From assembly GCF_000719515.1 (NCBI RefSeq), contig NZ_JOGR01000018.1:1-35279 (forward strand): DNA of 35,279 nucleotides, written 5' to 3'. A model generated the notes under the pieces. That model was not told the DNA's origin and did not search any database. It saw nothing but the letters and a program-made list of their open reading frames with translations. The position numbers and the translations under genes are program-made. This document shows, piece after piece, positions 1 to 8,355 of this stretch (its first letter is position 1; each line of letters begins with the position of its first letter). The stretch is from Glycomyces sp. NRRL B-16210. GTDB lineage: Bacteria; Actinomycetota; Actinomycetes; Mycobacteriales; Micromonosporaceae.

Positions 1-107
1 GGGCGAGGGTGAGGGCGGGGTGGGTGGGGGCGGGGGGGAGGCCCCCGGAGGGCTATCCATGGGCTGAAACAGCGGACCGGGTGTCGGGCGCGGACCGGCT
101 ACGATCG

Positions 108-578
108 GTGCGAGCATTGTTCGATTCGGCGGAGGCGCGAGTGGCGGAGGGGTCCTTCACCGGTTTCGCGCGCCCTGCCGTGCCCACGCCGCAGGAGATC
201 CGCGAGTGGGCGCTCGACCCTTATTCGGTCGCGCCCGAGGGGCGGCAGTGGGATCTGACCCTGGCCACCGATGAGCTGGTCGACTCCTGGCTCGCCCTCG
301 CCGGCGACGCGACCTGCCCGAAGCGCTCCTTCGCGCTCCACGTGCTCTATATCTATGCGGCCGACGCCGTGCGGACCAAGTTCCGGGTCCACTCGCGCAA
401 GCGCGTCGACAAACTCCTCGAGAAGGCGGGCGAATCCGAGGACCAGTATGTTGGACTGTGGGCCGCCAACACCAAGGCGCTCATCCGCCAACCGGACCTG
501 TTCGACTACCACGAATGGTGCAACGGCGGTCTGGTGCGCAGGCCGCGGCGGCTCAACCCCGGCCCGACGAGAAGGTAA
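108..578 (+). CDS. hypothetical protein, start uncertain
   Basis: I do not recognise this family. The reading frame is open from position 9, but the first 70 bases are a G-rich tract unlikely to be coding, so the GTG at 108 (156 aa) is my working start; GTG at 81 and TTG at 117 are alternatives, and none has a clear ribosome binding site. The protein looks soluble and mostly helical, with no signal peptide or membrane segment. It has Trp/Asp-rich central stretches and a basic tail ending in RRPRRLNPGPTRR. It ends 6 bases before the DUF1707 gene, whose ribosome binding site overlaps this stop region, so the two are probably co-transcribed. Possible roles cannot be inferred from the sequence. 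Confidence 0.6.
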   Translation: MRALFDSAEARVAEGSFTGFARPAVPTPQEIREWALDPYSVAPEGRQWDLTLATDELVDSWLALAGDATCPKRSFALHVLYIYAADAVRTKFRVHSRKRVDKLLEKAGESEDQYVGLWAANTKALIRQPDLFDYHEWCNGGLVRRPRRLNPGPTRR

Positions 579-584
579 GCAGAC

Positions 585-1187
585 ATGGTCACGCCCGACC
601 CGAACATGCGCGTTTCGAACGCCGAGCGCGAAGCGATCATCGCCAGACTCCACGCCGCCACCGAAGAAGGCCGACTCGACCTCGAAGAGTTCGCCGACCG
701 CTCCCGCCAAGCCTACGAGGCCCGCACCTACGGCGAGGTCGAGCGCCTGCTCGCCGACCTGCCCGACGCCTCCGGGACCCTCTCCGTACCCACCGCCGCC
801 GCCCCCGAGCCCGCCCGGTCGCCCGGGCCGGCGCAGTTGCGCCTCACGCCGAAGGCCTCCTCGATCGAGCGCAAGGGCGACTGGGTCGTCCCGCCGAAGG
901 TCCTCGTCGACGCCAAGTTCAGCTCCGTCAAACTCGACTGCCGCCATGCGGTCCTCGCCGGGGGCAAGGTCGACATCGACTTGGACCTCATCGCCTCCTC
1001 CCTGGAGGTGGTGCTCCCCGCCGGGGCCTACGCCGTGGACGACGACACCGACACCATCGCCAGTACGGTCACCAACCGCTCCCCCTACAAAGGAGTCGCG
1101 GGAATCCGCTTCTCCTTCGCCGGCAGTGCGAAGGCGAGCTCGGTGACGATCCGACACGAGCGCCGATTCCTCTGGTGGCGCTGGTGA
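585..1187 (+). CDS. DUF1707 protein with LiaF-like C-terminal domain
   Basis: 200 aa. Residues 8-60 form the DUF1707 (SHOCT-like) domain typical of actinobacteria: MRVSNAEREAI, then EEGRLDLEEFADR, then TYGEVERLLADLP. A Pro/Ala linker (about 62-82) leads to a C-terminal region (about 83-200) rich in beta strands and Asp that resembles the LiaF / cell-wall-active antibiotic response domain (IDLDLIASSLEVVLPAGA). There is no signal peptide or membrane span, so it is probably cytoplasmic or membrane-associated. Members of this family are widespread but poorly characterised; a role in envelope-stress sensing is inference from the LiaF likeness. An AGAAGG motif about 10 bases before the ATG supports the start. 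It is probably the second gene of an operon with the upstream hypothetical gene. Confidence 0.85.
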   Translation: MVTPDPNMRVSNAEREAIIARLHAATEEGRLDLEEFADRSRQAYEARTYGEVERLLADLPDASGTLSVPTAAAPEPARSPGPAQLRLTPKASSIERKGDWVVPPKVLVDAKFSSVKLDCRHAVLAGGKVDIDLDLIASSLEVVLPAGAYAVDDDTDTIASTVTNRSPYKGVAGIRFSFAGSAKASSVTIRHERRFLWWRW

Positions 1188-1296
1188 ACCGATAAGGCCC
1201 TCAATTTCCATTCACTGAATGTCCGACCTGCGGAACGTCCTTTGTAACGGCCGCATAACAGTCATGCCTGATCCCGGCATTCTCCTCAAATGAGGG

Positions 1297-1325
1297 TTTA
1301 CACCGAACCTTCCTCGCAATAGGCT
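1297..1325 (+). promoter_or_regulatory. promoter of the subtilase gene
   Basis: TTTACA (1297-1302), a 17-base spacer and TAGGCT (1320-1325) match a housekeeping actinobacterial promoter. Transcription from about 1332 would give an 80-base leader before the ATG at 1415. No obvious operator palindrome overlaps it. Confidence 0.6.
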
Positions 1326-1414
1326 CGTTTTCGTGCGCCGCAGCCACGGCTCGCGAGTCGTGGAGGAGTACTCACCCGCGGCGGCGCTCGTCCCCCTTGA
1401 GAGGAGCTCATCGC

Positions 1415-4400
1415 ATGGGATCTCCGTCCCTCCGTCTGCTGAGACGGCGCGCGAACACGCGCGCCAGAGGAAGAACCAAGGCCCTATTGGCGGCGGCGTC
1501 CATCCCCGTGGTCGTCGCGGCGCTGGTCACCGGGGCCGCACCGGCCTCGGCCGAGCCCCCCGCACTGCCCGAGGTGACTCCCCAGTACTACAAGGAGGCG
1601 GCGAACCTCCCGGTCGACTTCGAGGACGGGCACTACATCGTCCAGTTGGCCGCCGAGCCCATCGCCACCTACGAGGGCGGCGAGGCCGGCATCGCGGCCA
1701 CCGCGCCCGCCGAGGGCGACGTCATCGACTTCGGCGCCGCCGCGGTCGCCGAGTACCGCGACTTCCTCTCCGACGAGCGCGAAGCGGTGATCGCCGACCA
1801 CGGCGTCGACGCGATCGCCGAATACGACACCGTCTTCAACGGCTTCGCCGCGGACCTCACCGCAGCCGAGGCCGAGGAGCTGGCCGCCAGCGACGCGGTC
1901 ATCGCGGTCATCCCCGAGACGATCTACCAGCCCACCGGCGGCTCGGGCGCGGTCGACACCACCGACTTCGTGGACCTCGCGGGCCGCCACGGCGCCTGGG
2001 ACGAGCAGTTCGGTTCGGCCAAGCACGCGGGCGAAGGCGTCATCGTCGGCGTCCTCGACACCGGCGTGTGGCCCGAGAACCCCTCCCTCGCACCGCTTTC
2101 GGAGCCCCGCCCCGACCAGGACGTCATCGACGCCAAGTGGAACGGCGCGTGCGACCTCGGCGAGGACGAGGACCCGGCCAACAACGTCGAGTGCAACAAC
2201 AAGCTCATCGGCGCCCGCTGGTTCGACGCCTGGGGCTACTCCGAGGACGGCTACGCCTCCCCGCGCGACGAGAACGGCCACGGCACCCACACCGCGACCA
2301 CGGCCGCGGGCAACTACAAGACCAAGGTGACCATCGACGGCGAGAAGCTCGGCACGATGACCGGCATGGCCCCGGCCGCGCGCGTCGCCGCCTACAAGGT
2401 CTGCTGGAGCGGCTGCCCCGGCGCCGACCTGGTCGCCGGTATCGAAGCGGCCGTGAACGACGGCGTCGACGTCATCAACTTCTCGATCGGCTCGACCGGC
2501 ACCCCGGAGTTCGTCGACTCGGTCTCGATCGCGTTCTTCAACGCGGCCGCCGCGGGCGTCTTCATCGCCGCCAGCGCCGGCAACGACGGCCCGACCTCGA
2601 CGGTGGACCACCAGGAGCCGTGGGTGACCACGGTGGCGGCCTCCACGCACGACCAGACCTTCCGCACCGAGCTGTCCTTCGGCCGCTACAAGGCCACTGC
2701 GGCCGGCGCGGTCGGCAAGGCGAACTGGCCGGTGAAGCTCGCGACGGACGCCGCATACGACGGGGTCGACCCCGAGGCGGCGGTCACCTGCGACGCGGAC
2801 ACGCTGGACCCGGCGAAGACCGAGGGTTACGCGATCGTGTGCAAGCGCGGGAACCTGTTCACCGACAACGCGAACCAGATCGCGGCGGCCGGGGGTCTGG
2901 CGCTGATCGTGTACGACCAGGAGGACCGCGGTCCGGCCAGTGTGGTCACTTCGCAGTCGGTTCCGGTGGTGCACCTCAGCCATGAGGACGGCCTGGACCT
3001 GATCGACTGGGTCGACTCGCAGCGCAAGCCGAAGGTGAAGGTCAAGACTTCGAAGCTGGTGGACCAGAACGCGCCGACGATGGCGGACTTCTCGTCGAAC
3101 GGCCCCGCGCTGTCGGCCGAGCAGAACCTGCTGAAGCCGGACATCACCGCTCCCGGCGTTGAGATCCTCGCGGGTGTGACGCCGGAGCAGTACGGCGGCA
3201 ACGACTATGCGACCAACCAGGGCACGTCGATGGCGAGCCCGCACGTCGCGGGTCTGGCGGCGCTGCTGAAGTCGGCGAACCCGGACTGGTCGCCGATGGC
3301 GATCAAGTCGGCGATCATGACCACGGCGTACCAGACCAACGCGGAGGGCGACCCGATCCAGCGCGCGGGTACGGACGCGACGCCGTTCGACTACGGGGCC
3401 GGGCATGTGGCCGGGGCGGACATGTTCGACCCGGGTCTGGTGTACGAGTCGGTGGCGACCGAGTGGATCCAGTACATCTGCGGTACGCCCGAGGCGTACA
3501 AGATCCAGTCGAACTGCGACGCTTTGGGTTCGATCGATCCGTCGCAGCTGAACTACCCGTCGATCACGATCGCGGAGCTGACGGGTTCGTACGAGGTGAG
3601 CCGCACGGTCACCAACGTCGGGTCGAAGAAGGCGACGTACAAGGCCGACATCACGGCGCCGGCCGGGTTCTCGGTCACGGTCGACCAGTCGAAGCTGACG
3701 CTGAAGCCCGGTGAGTCGGCGACGTACACGTTGACGATCTCGCGTACGGACGGGGCGTTCGGCGACTGGTCGTTCGGTGACATCACGTGGGTGGAGAAGA
3801 AGGGCCACAAGACGGTGCACGAGGTGCGTTCGCCGATCGTGGTGAAGCCGACGCAGTTGGCCGCTTCGGACGAGGTGTCGTTCACGGGCGCTTCGGGTTC
3901 GGAGACGCTTTCGGGCGGTGCGGGCTTCGACGGCACGCTCGGCGCGTCGGTGTCGGGCCTGGTTGCCTCGCAGGTGGACACGGCGACGTTGACGGACCCG
4001 ACGAGCGGTTCGTTCCCGGCGGCCGATCCGGTGGAGAGTTCGCACACGGTCGCGTACGAGTTCTCGACGCCCGAGGACGCGGCGCTGGTGCGCTTCGCGA
4101 CGTTCGAGGAGGATCACCCGGCGGGGACGGACCTGGACCTGTTCGTGTACCTCAAGGACGCTTCGGATGCGTTGACGCTGGTGGGTTATTCGGCGTCGGG
4201 CGGTTCGAACGAGTCGGTGACGCTGCCGGGCGGCTACACGTTCGTGGTGTTCGTCGACGAGTGGGCCGGTCCGGTCTCGCTCGAGGCGGAGCTGCACTCG
4301 TGGGTGGTGCCGAGTTCGGACGAGGGGGTCCTCGCGGTCTCCCCGGTCGAGCAGGACGTGGTCACGAGCGGGACGTATTCGCTGGACCTGGAGTGGTCGG

Positions 4401-4492
4401 GTCTGACGGAGGGCGCGCGCTACCTGGGGACGGTCGACTACGCCGCGGACGGTGAGCCGATCGACTTCACGGTCGTGGGCATCGCGGCCTGA
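1415..4492 (+). CDS. secreted subtilisin-like serine protease (peptidase S8) with PA insert
   Basis: 1025 aa secreted protease. The ATG at 1415 is preferred over an upstream TTG because GAGAGGAG sits 8 bases before it. A twin-Arg-like basic start (LLRRRANTRAR) and hydrophobic segment form a signal peptide ending near ASA (about residue 45). An I9-type propeptide follows (about 60-165). The S8 domain shows the catalytic triad: Asp215 in VLDTGVWPENP, His289 in GHGTHT and Ser605 in GTSMASPHVAG. The 316-residue gap between His and Ser holds a PA domain (about 430-540), as in plant-type S8 subtilases. A fibronectin-like domain (about 705-810, with NYPSI and VTNVGS motifs) and a beta-rich C-terminal domain follow. 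It probably degrades extracellular protein. Codon use changes from C-ending to more G-ending after about 2700, possibly a mosaic origin. Confidence 0.95.
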   Translation: MGSPSLRLLRRRANTRARGRTKALLAAASIPVVVAALVTGAAPASAEPPALPEVTPQYYKEAANLPVDFEDGHYIVQLAAEPIATYEGGEAGIAATAPAEGDVIDFGAAAVAEYRDFLSDEREAVIADHGVDAIAEYDTVFNGFAADLTAAEAEELAASDAVIAVIPETIYQPTGGSGAVDTTDFVDLAGRHGAWDEQFGSAKHAGEGVIVGVLDTGVWPENPSLAPLSEPRPDQDVIDAKWNGACDLGEDEDPANNVECNNKLIGARWFDAWGYSEDGYASPRDENGHGTHTATTAAGNYKTKVTIDGEKLGTMTGMAPAARVAAYKVCWSGCPGADLVAGIEAAVNDGVDVINFSIGSTGTPEFVDSVSIAFFNAAAAGVFIAASAGNDGPTSTVDHQEPWVTTVAASTHDQTFRTELSFGRYKATAAGAVGKANWPVKLATDAAYDGVDPEAAVTCDADTLDPAKTEGYAIVCKRGNLFTDNANQIAAAGGLALIVYDQEDRGPASVVTSQSVPVVHLSHEDGLDLIDWVDSQRKPKVKVKTSKLVDQNAPTMADFSSNGPALSAEQNLLKPDITAPGVEILAGVTPEQYGGNDYATNQGTSMASPHVAGLAALLKSANPDWSPMAIKSAIMTTAYQTNAEGDPIQRAGTDATPFDYGAGHVAGADMFDPGLVYESVATEWIQYICGTPEAYKIQSNCDALGSIDPSQLNYPSITIAELTGSYEVSRTVTNVGSKKATYKADITAPAGFSVTVDQSKLTLKPGESATYTLTISRTDGAFGDWSFGDITWVEKKGHKTVHEVRSPIVVKPTQLAASDEVSFTGASGSETLSGGAGFDGTLGASVSGLVASQVDTATLTDPTSGSFPAADPVESSHTVAYEFSTPEDAALVRFATFEEDHPAGTDLDLFVYLKDASDALTLVGYSASGGSNESVTLPGGYTFVVFVDEWAGPVSLEAELHSWVVPSSDEGVLAVSPVEQDVVTSGTYSLDLEWSGLTEGARYLGTVDYAADGEPIDFTVVGIAA

Positions 4493-4521
4493 GCGGTTGC
4501 GCCGCAAGGTTTGAGTTGAGG

Positions 4522-4588
4522 AAGCGCCCGTCGCATCGGGCGGATCCGCAGGCCGGTCTCCGGTCGGGTCCGCCGCGGCGGGCGCTTT
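4522..4588 (+). terminator. terminator after the subtilase gene
   Basis: An outer stem (AAGCGCCCGTCGC at 4522-4534 against GCGGCGGGCGCTT near 4574-4587, one mismatch) encloses a second inverted repeat (GGCGGATCC / GGGTCCGCC). It begins 30 bases after the subtilase stop and ends in CTTTCG. Confidence 0.65.
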
Positions 4589-4640
4589 CGCGTGCCGGGT
4601 GTTCGCCCGGTTCGTCGGGCGTTGGCGGTGCGGCGGGTGA

Positions 4641-4669
4641 TTGACCGTGCCCTATGTTTTCGATAACAT
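4641..4669 (+). promoter_or_regulatory. GH43 promoter with embedded palindromic operator
   Basis: TTGACC (4641-4646), a 17-base spacer and TAACAT (4664-4669) form a strong promoter. The 16-base near-palindrome ATGTTTTCGATAACAT (4654-4669, 7 of 8 pairs) covers the -10 box and half of the spacer, so a bound repressor would block RNA polymerase. Its CG centre and length are typical of LacI-family operators. No LacI-family gene lies in the window. Confidence 0.75.
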
Positions 4670-4711
4670 CGACCGGTCTCTATCCATCGAATCTCGGACA
4701 AGGCGGTTCAC

Positions 4712-5818
4712 ATGACGCGCAAGCGCTCCTCACTCATCGCCGCAATCGGGGCGGTCGGCCTCGCGGTCGCGGGCCTGGTGGTGCTCGCCCCCACCGCGCT
4801 GGCCGGGCCCGGCCACGGACACGGGCACGGGCATGGGCACGGCCACGGTCACGGGCCGGGTCATGGACACGGGCCCGGCCACGGGTCGCAGACCTGCGAG
4901 GTCGCGGCGCCCGCCTCGGTCGGCGGCGACCTCGGCGCCCACGACCCCGGCCTGTTCGCCCCCTGCGAGGCGGGCGAGCCCTGGTACCTCTTCGCCACCG
5001 GCTGGGGCCCGCTCGGCGAAGGCAACGTCACCATCCGCACCTCCGTCGACGACGGCGCCACATGGACCTATGTGGACACTGTCTGGGACGTCAAGCCGCA
5101 GTGGCTCACCGACGCCGTCCCCGGCGTCGACAACCTCTGGGCCCCTGAGATATTCCACGACGCCGACGCGGGGCGCTACTACCTCTACTTCTCGGCCTCG
5201 ACCTTCGGGGACCAGCGCTCGGTGATCGGCCTGGCCACCAACACCACGCTCGACCCGGCCGACGAGGACTACGACTGGGTCGACGAGGGCCAGGTCTGGG
5301 AGTCCAACCCGGGCGACCCGTACAACGCGATCGACCCCGCGATCCTGCACGCCGGCGGCAAGCACTACATGGCTTACGGCTCTTGGTGGCAGGGCATCTA
5401 CATGCTCGAACTCGACTGGCCCTCGGGCAAGGTCGCCTCCGGCGCCGAGCCGGTGCACGTCGCCGGCCGCGGCGGCGCGGGCATCGAGGCCCCCGCGCTG
5501 GTCCAGCGCGGCGGCTACTACTACCTGTTCACTTCATGGGACACCTGCTGCGCGGGCGCGGACTCGACCTACAACATCCGGGTCGGACGCTCGACCTCGC
5601 CGACCGGCCCGTTCGTGGACGCCGACGGCGTCGCGCTGACCGAAGGCGGCGGCACGCTCGTCCTCGGCGCGCACGGCGGCTACGTCGCCACCGGCGGGCA
5701 GTCGATCGTCAACGGCCTCATGGCCTACCACTCCTACCACGAGGACGGCCACTTCGACCTCGGCATCGAGGCGATCGAGTGGACGAGCAGCGGCTGGCCG
5801 GTCCTCGACGGCTCCTAG
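4712..5818 (+). CDS. secreted GH43-family glycosidase (endo-arabinanase-like) with His-Gly repeat
   Basis: 368 aa. A signal peptide (1-31, ending in TALA) exports the protein. Residues 32-58 are an unusual alternating His-Gly tract with a few Pro. The rest is a five-bladed beta-propeller of the GH43 type: proposed general base Asp78 (GAHDPGLF), pKa-modulating Asp208 (NAIDPAIL) and general acid Glu259 (GIEAPAL). NLWAPEIFHD and the length match arabinan endo-1,5-alpha-L-arabinanases; the substrate is inferred from family resemblance. AAGGCGG lies just before the ATG. The gene is monocistronic, with its own operator-bearing promoter and hairpins after the stop, so it is probably induced by a plant polysaccharide breakdown product. 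The His-Gly tract may bind metal ions or the cell surface; this is speculation. Confidence 0.9.
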   Translation: MTRKRSSLIAAIGAVGLAVAGLVVLAPTALAGPGHGHGHGHGHGHGHGPGHGHGPGHGSQTCEVAAPASVGGDLGAHDPGLFAPCEAGEPWYLFATGWGPLGEGNVTIRTSVDDGATWTYVDTVWDVKPQWLTDAVPGVDNLWAPEIFHDADAGRYYLYFSASTFGDQRSVIGLATNTTLDPADEDYDWVDEGQVWESNPGDPYNAIDPAILHAGGKHYMAYGSWWQGIYMLELDWPSGKVASGAEPVHVAGRGGAGIEAPALVQRGGYYYLFTSWDTCCAGADSTYNIRVGRSTSPTGPFVDADGVALTEGGGTLVLGAHGGYVATGGQSIVNGLMAYHSYHEDGHFDLGIEAIEWTSSGWPVLDGS

Positions 5819-5860
5819 CGGTGCTCGCGCGCCCCGGCTCGGCGATTTCTAGGCCGAGCG

Positions 5861-5882
5861 GCCCGGACCGCAGGGTCCGGGC
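5861..5882 (+). terminator. hairpin downstream of GH43
   Basis: Perfect 9-bp stem GCCCGGACC (5861-5869) / GGTCCGGGC (5874-5882) with a 4-base loop, 42 bases after the GH43 stop. There is no U-tract. It may act together with the next hairpin. Confidence 0.5.
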
Positions 5883-5905
5883 GGGAAGGCCTCGACTGGG
5901 CCACG

Positions 5906-5950
5906 GGCGCTTGCGGATCGGTGCCACCACGGCGCCGATCCGCAAGCGCC
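5906..5950. terminator. bidirectional terminator between convergent genes
   Basis: A perfect 16-bp stem (GGCGCTTGCGGATCGG at 5906-5921 against its complement at 5935-5950) with a 13-base loop lies between the convergent GH43 gene and the small membrane protein gene. Its symmetry and position suit both strands. Confidence 0.75.
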
Positions 5951-5971
5951 ACAAGCTTGTCCACTCGGCGG

Positions 5972-6235
5972 TCAGCCGCGCCGCTTCGCGTCCCGCTTGA
6001 TCCTGGCGGCCTGTCCGAGCGAGGCGGCCGCGGCGATGAGCATGGCGGAGAGAACGGGTGCGGTGAACTTCGGGTCGACCGCGGCGTCGATTGCGGAGAG
6101 CACGATCGAGAAGACCACGACCACGGCCACCAGGCCGATGCCGAAGTAGTGCAGGTTCCGCCGCTGGGTCCGCTCCTCCTCGGTCAGCCCTCCGGTGGCG
6201 GGCGGCTGCGGCTGCTGGGGATTCGGATAGGTCAT
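5972..6235 (-). CDS. small two-helix membrane protein
   Basis: 87 aa. The frame is open further upstream, but the extension is basic, low-complexity sequence; the ATG at 6235 (MTYPNPQQPQPPATGG) gives a coherent protein. A Pro/Gln-rich N-terminus is followed by two predicted membrane helices (about residues 28-48 and 54-76: YFGIGLVAVVVVFSIVL and PVLSAMLIAAAASLGQ), then a basic tail KRDAKRRG that should sit in the cytoplasm. I do not recognise a family. Many actinobacteria encode similar small proteins with this topology. It is alone between a terminator and the T7SS-like operon downstream region. Confidence 0.7.
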   Translation of the reverse strand: MTYPNPQQPQPPATGGLTEEERTQRRNLHYFGIGLVAVVVVFSIVLSAIDAAVDPKFTAPVLSAMLIAAAASLGQAARIKRDAKRRG

Positions 6236-6434
6236 GTCGGGCGCTCCAATCGCGTCGGGTTCGGCGCCCACCTTCGGGCGCGCCGTCACGGCCCGGTCAT
6301 GCCCGCGTCCCCGATCCGCCCTGTGCACGGGAATGCGCCTCTCCGCTCGGCCCCGGCGGCCCGCGCCGCTCTGGGCGGGGGAACGTGTCGACCTACTTGT
6401 TCCGACAGCGAAGCCTTGCGCCGCAGGCATACGG

Positions 6435-6465
6435 CGGGGCCGCGACCCGATGGATCGCGGCCCCG
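6435..6465. terminator. hairpin, possible second terminator of the T7SS-like operon
   Basis: Perfect 11-bp stem CGGGGCCGCGA (6435-6445) / TCGCGGCCCCG (6455-6465) with a 9-base loop. There is no U-tract. Confidence 0.45.
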
Positions 6466-6563
6466 TCCCCAACCGTTCGTGCCGGTCCCTTCCGGGCCCG
6501 GCCCGTCTCGCGGCCCCGCCGGTCCCGCCCGGGCGGCGCCGCCCTTTCTTCTCGGCGGTGCCG

Positions 6564-6582
6564 AAGCACCGCGGAGGTGCTT
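6564..6582 (-). terminator. terminator of the T7SS-like operon
   Basis: AAGCACC (6564-6570) / GGTGCTT (6576-6582) with a 5-base loop, located 8 bases past the stop codon of the large WxG protein gene. Confidence 0.5.
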
Positions 6583-6589
6583 GCGGCCC

Positions 6590-8350
6590 TTATGCGTACG
6601 GGTCTTCGTCGATGTTGACGACGCCCCAGATGTCCGGGTCCTCTTCCAGCCAGTCCGAGTGCTCGCCCTCGCCCGACTGCTCCCCGCCCATGCCGCCTCG
6701 GCCGCCGCCTCCCATGCCGCCCATCATGCCGCCGCCCATGCCGCGGCCGCCGCCGCCTCCCCCGACTCCGCCGCCGAGGCTCGCGGCGCCCTCGCCGGTC
6801 GCCGATCCGGCCCCGACCGGGAACTTCCCGCCGCCGCCGAGCGTCGCGAGACTGCCGCCGCTGGCGAGACCGCCGGCCGGGCCGCCACCGCCGCCGCCCA
6901 AGCCGCCACCGGTCCCGCCGCCGCTGCCCCCTCCGTCGGGCGGCTCCAGGTCGGTGCCGCCGCTCGGCGGAGCGTCGCCCGGCTCGAACCCGTTGGAGCC
7001 CAGGTCGAGGCCGCCGTACGAGTCGGCGAGAATGTCGGAGGCGTCGCGGAAGTTCGACGGGTTCGAGGGCTTCGCCTCGGGCGTGAAGGACCCGGCCGAC
7101 TCCTCGGCGTTCTGCCAGCGGTTCACCACGTCCTCGTTGGCGATCTTGGACCGGTTGTCGTAGTCCTCCAGGCCGGCGTTGACGTCGGCGGTGATGTTCC
7201 GGTCCGCGTCCGCCCTCGCCCACCGCCGCGCCTGATCCTCGGTGGTCTCGGGCTCCTTGTTCTTGCCCTTGGCGAGGTAGTACTGGGTCTGCGCCTCGAC
7301 GTAGTCCTCGACTTCGTCCACATAGTCCTTGTTGAAGCCGCCGAGCTCCAGCAGGCTCCCGATGAGCCCGCCCTCGTGCTCGCAGCCCGCCGTGATCTGG
7401 CAGTTCCCGTTCGAGAACGGGGGCCGCACGTGGACCAGCGGGTCGGTGAACATCGACGTGGCGTCCGAGACCCAGTACAGCGGCGCCGGATAGGGCAGCT
7501 CCCCCGAGGCCCCGCCCTGGAGGGCGTACATCTCGTCGGCCTTCTGCTCCAGCAGCCCCACCGCGCCGGACGTGGCGTCCCCGATGTCGTCGCACACCGC
7601 CGCGCAGTTGGCGAGGACCACCTCGACCTGCTCGGCGAACGCGTCGAAGTCGGTGCCCTTCCAGTGTTCCGAGAGGTTCCTGAGCGCCGACTTCATCCAC
7701 GGCGCGATGCCCGTGCCCGGGTCGGTGTCGAAGCCCTCCTTGAAGGCCTGCCAGCTCTCGCTGATCGCCCTGAGCGCGTACCGATTCGGCTGATCGGGGC
7801 GGACATCGTTGACGAGCTTCTGAATGTCCTCCTGAGACGGCGCCGCGGTGCCCGCGGTGACCACGCTCAACCCCGAGACCTGGTTGACGCTCGGTATCGC
7901 CGACACGAGCTTGATCCACGCGTCCTCGGCCGGGTTGTACCGGTTCTGGCAGTTCGCGTCCGAGCACGGTCGGCCGGAGAGGAACAGCGCTTCGGCGTCC
8001 CTGCGCTGGTATTCGACGACGGTCGAGTCGTCGGGGGCGGCGCCGCTCTCCCAGTCCTCGCGCTCGTGTCGACGGTCGTGGCGGTGGCTGTTGCGGTCGT
8101 AGTCCTCGCTGTCGCGGCCCGCGTGGCCCTCGTCCTCGTCGCCTTGATCGTCCTCGGACGCTGCGTCCTCGTCCTCGTAGTCCGGGTCGTCATCGGCCTC
8201 GCCCGATGACTCCCCTTCGGACGCAACGTCGTCGGGTGCGGTCCCGCTCGGGACGTCGTCCTGCAAGGCGAGGTCCGCGGCCTCGGCGCCCGTGGCCTCG
8301 TCCAGGTCCGGCCATGCGGCCGGCTCGGTGTACTGCTGGTTGTCCGACAT
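6590..8350 (-). CDS. large WxG-containing putative T7SS substrate, Gly-rich C-terminus
   Basis: 586 aa. Residues 1-110 are very acidic and low-complexity (Asp/Glu/Ser). Residues about 110-400 are a helical region with the WxG motif Trp230-Lys-Gly232 inside a WXG100-like segment (SWQAFKEGF through SGAVGLLEQKADEM), plus five or more Cys (PCSDANC, NCAAVC, NCQITAGC). Residues about 440-560 are Gly/Pro-rich, with GGGMMGGMGGGG runs. The tail reads DWLEEDPDIWGV, a C-terminal signature I associate with actinobacterial PPE/WXG-type T7SS proteins. There is no signal peptide. Export by an ESX/T7SS apparatus is inferred; no enzymatic domain is visible, so it may be structural or an adaptor. It starts 5 bases after the upstream small helical gene, as in WXG/PPE partner pairs. 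Confidence 0.75.
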   Translation of the reverse strand: MSDNQQYTEPAAWPDLDEATGAEAADLALQDDVPSGTAPDDVASEGESSGEADDDPDYEDEDAASEDDQGDEDEGHAGRDSEDYDRNSHRHDRRHEREDWESGAAPDDSTVVEYQRRDAEALFLSGRPCSDANCQNRYNPAEDAWIKLVSAIPSVNQVSGLSVVTAGTAAPSQEDIQKLVNDVRPDQPNRYALRAISESWQAFKEGFDTDPGTGIAPWMKSALRNLSEHWKGTDFDAFAEQVEVVLANCAAVCDDIGDATSGAVGLLEQKADEMYALQGGASGELPYPAPLYWVSDATSMFTDPLVHVRPPFSNGNCQITAGCEHEGGLIGSLLELGGFNKDYVDEVEDYVEAQTQYYLAKGKNKEPETTEDQARRWARADADRNITADVNAGLEDYDNRSKIANEDVVNRWQNAEESAGSFTPEAKPSNPSNFRDASDILADSYGGLDLGSNGFEPGDAPPSGGTDLEPPDGGGSGGGTGGGLGGGGGGPAGGLASGGSLATLGGGGKFPVGAGSATGEGAASLGGGVGGGGGGRGMGGGMMGGMGGGGRGGMGGEQSGEGEHSDWLEEDPDIWGVVNIDEDPYA

Positions 8351-8355
8351 GGCGG

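Larger units (their letters stand above)
6236..6589. other. intergenic region between two minus-strand units
   Basis: I see no gene here. It holds two hairpins described separately (6435-6465 and 6564-6582) and a GC palindrome GGGCGGCGCCGCCC near 6530-6543 followed by TTTCTTCT, which would read as a terminator on the plus strand although no plus-strand gene ends nearby. The promoter for the small membrane protein should lie in 6236-6330, but I cannot pick one out. Confidence 0.5.

Noticed and set aside
1..80. G-rich start of the window as coding or as a G-quadruplex element
   Set aside because: Too short and truncated by the window edge to judge.
1484..4507. A 1007-codon open frame antisense to the subtilase
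   Set aside because: GC-rich codon bias keeps the antisense frame free of stops; the translation is Arg/Val/Gly-rich without domain motifs, while the plus strand holds a complete S8 protease.
6393..7967. 524-codon frame on the same strand as the WxG protein
   Set aside because: Arg/Gly-rich out-of-frame reading of the Gly-rich gene.
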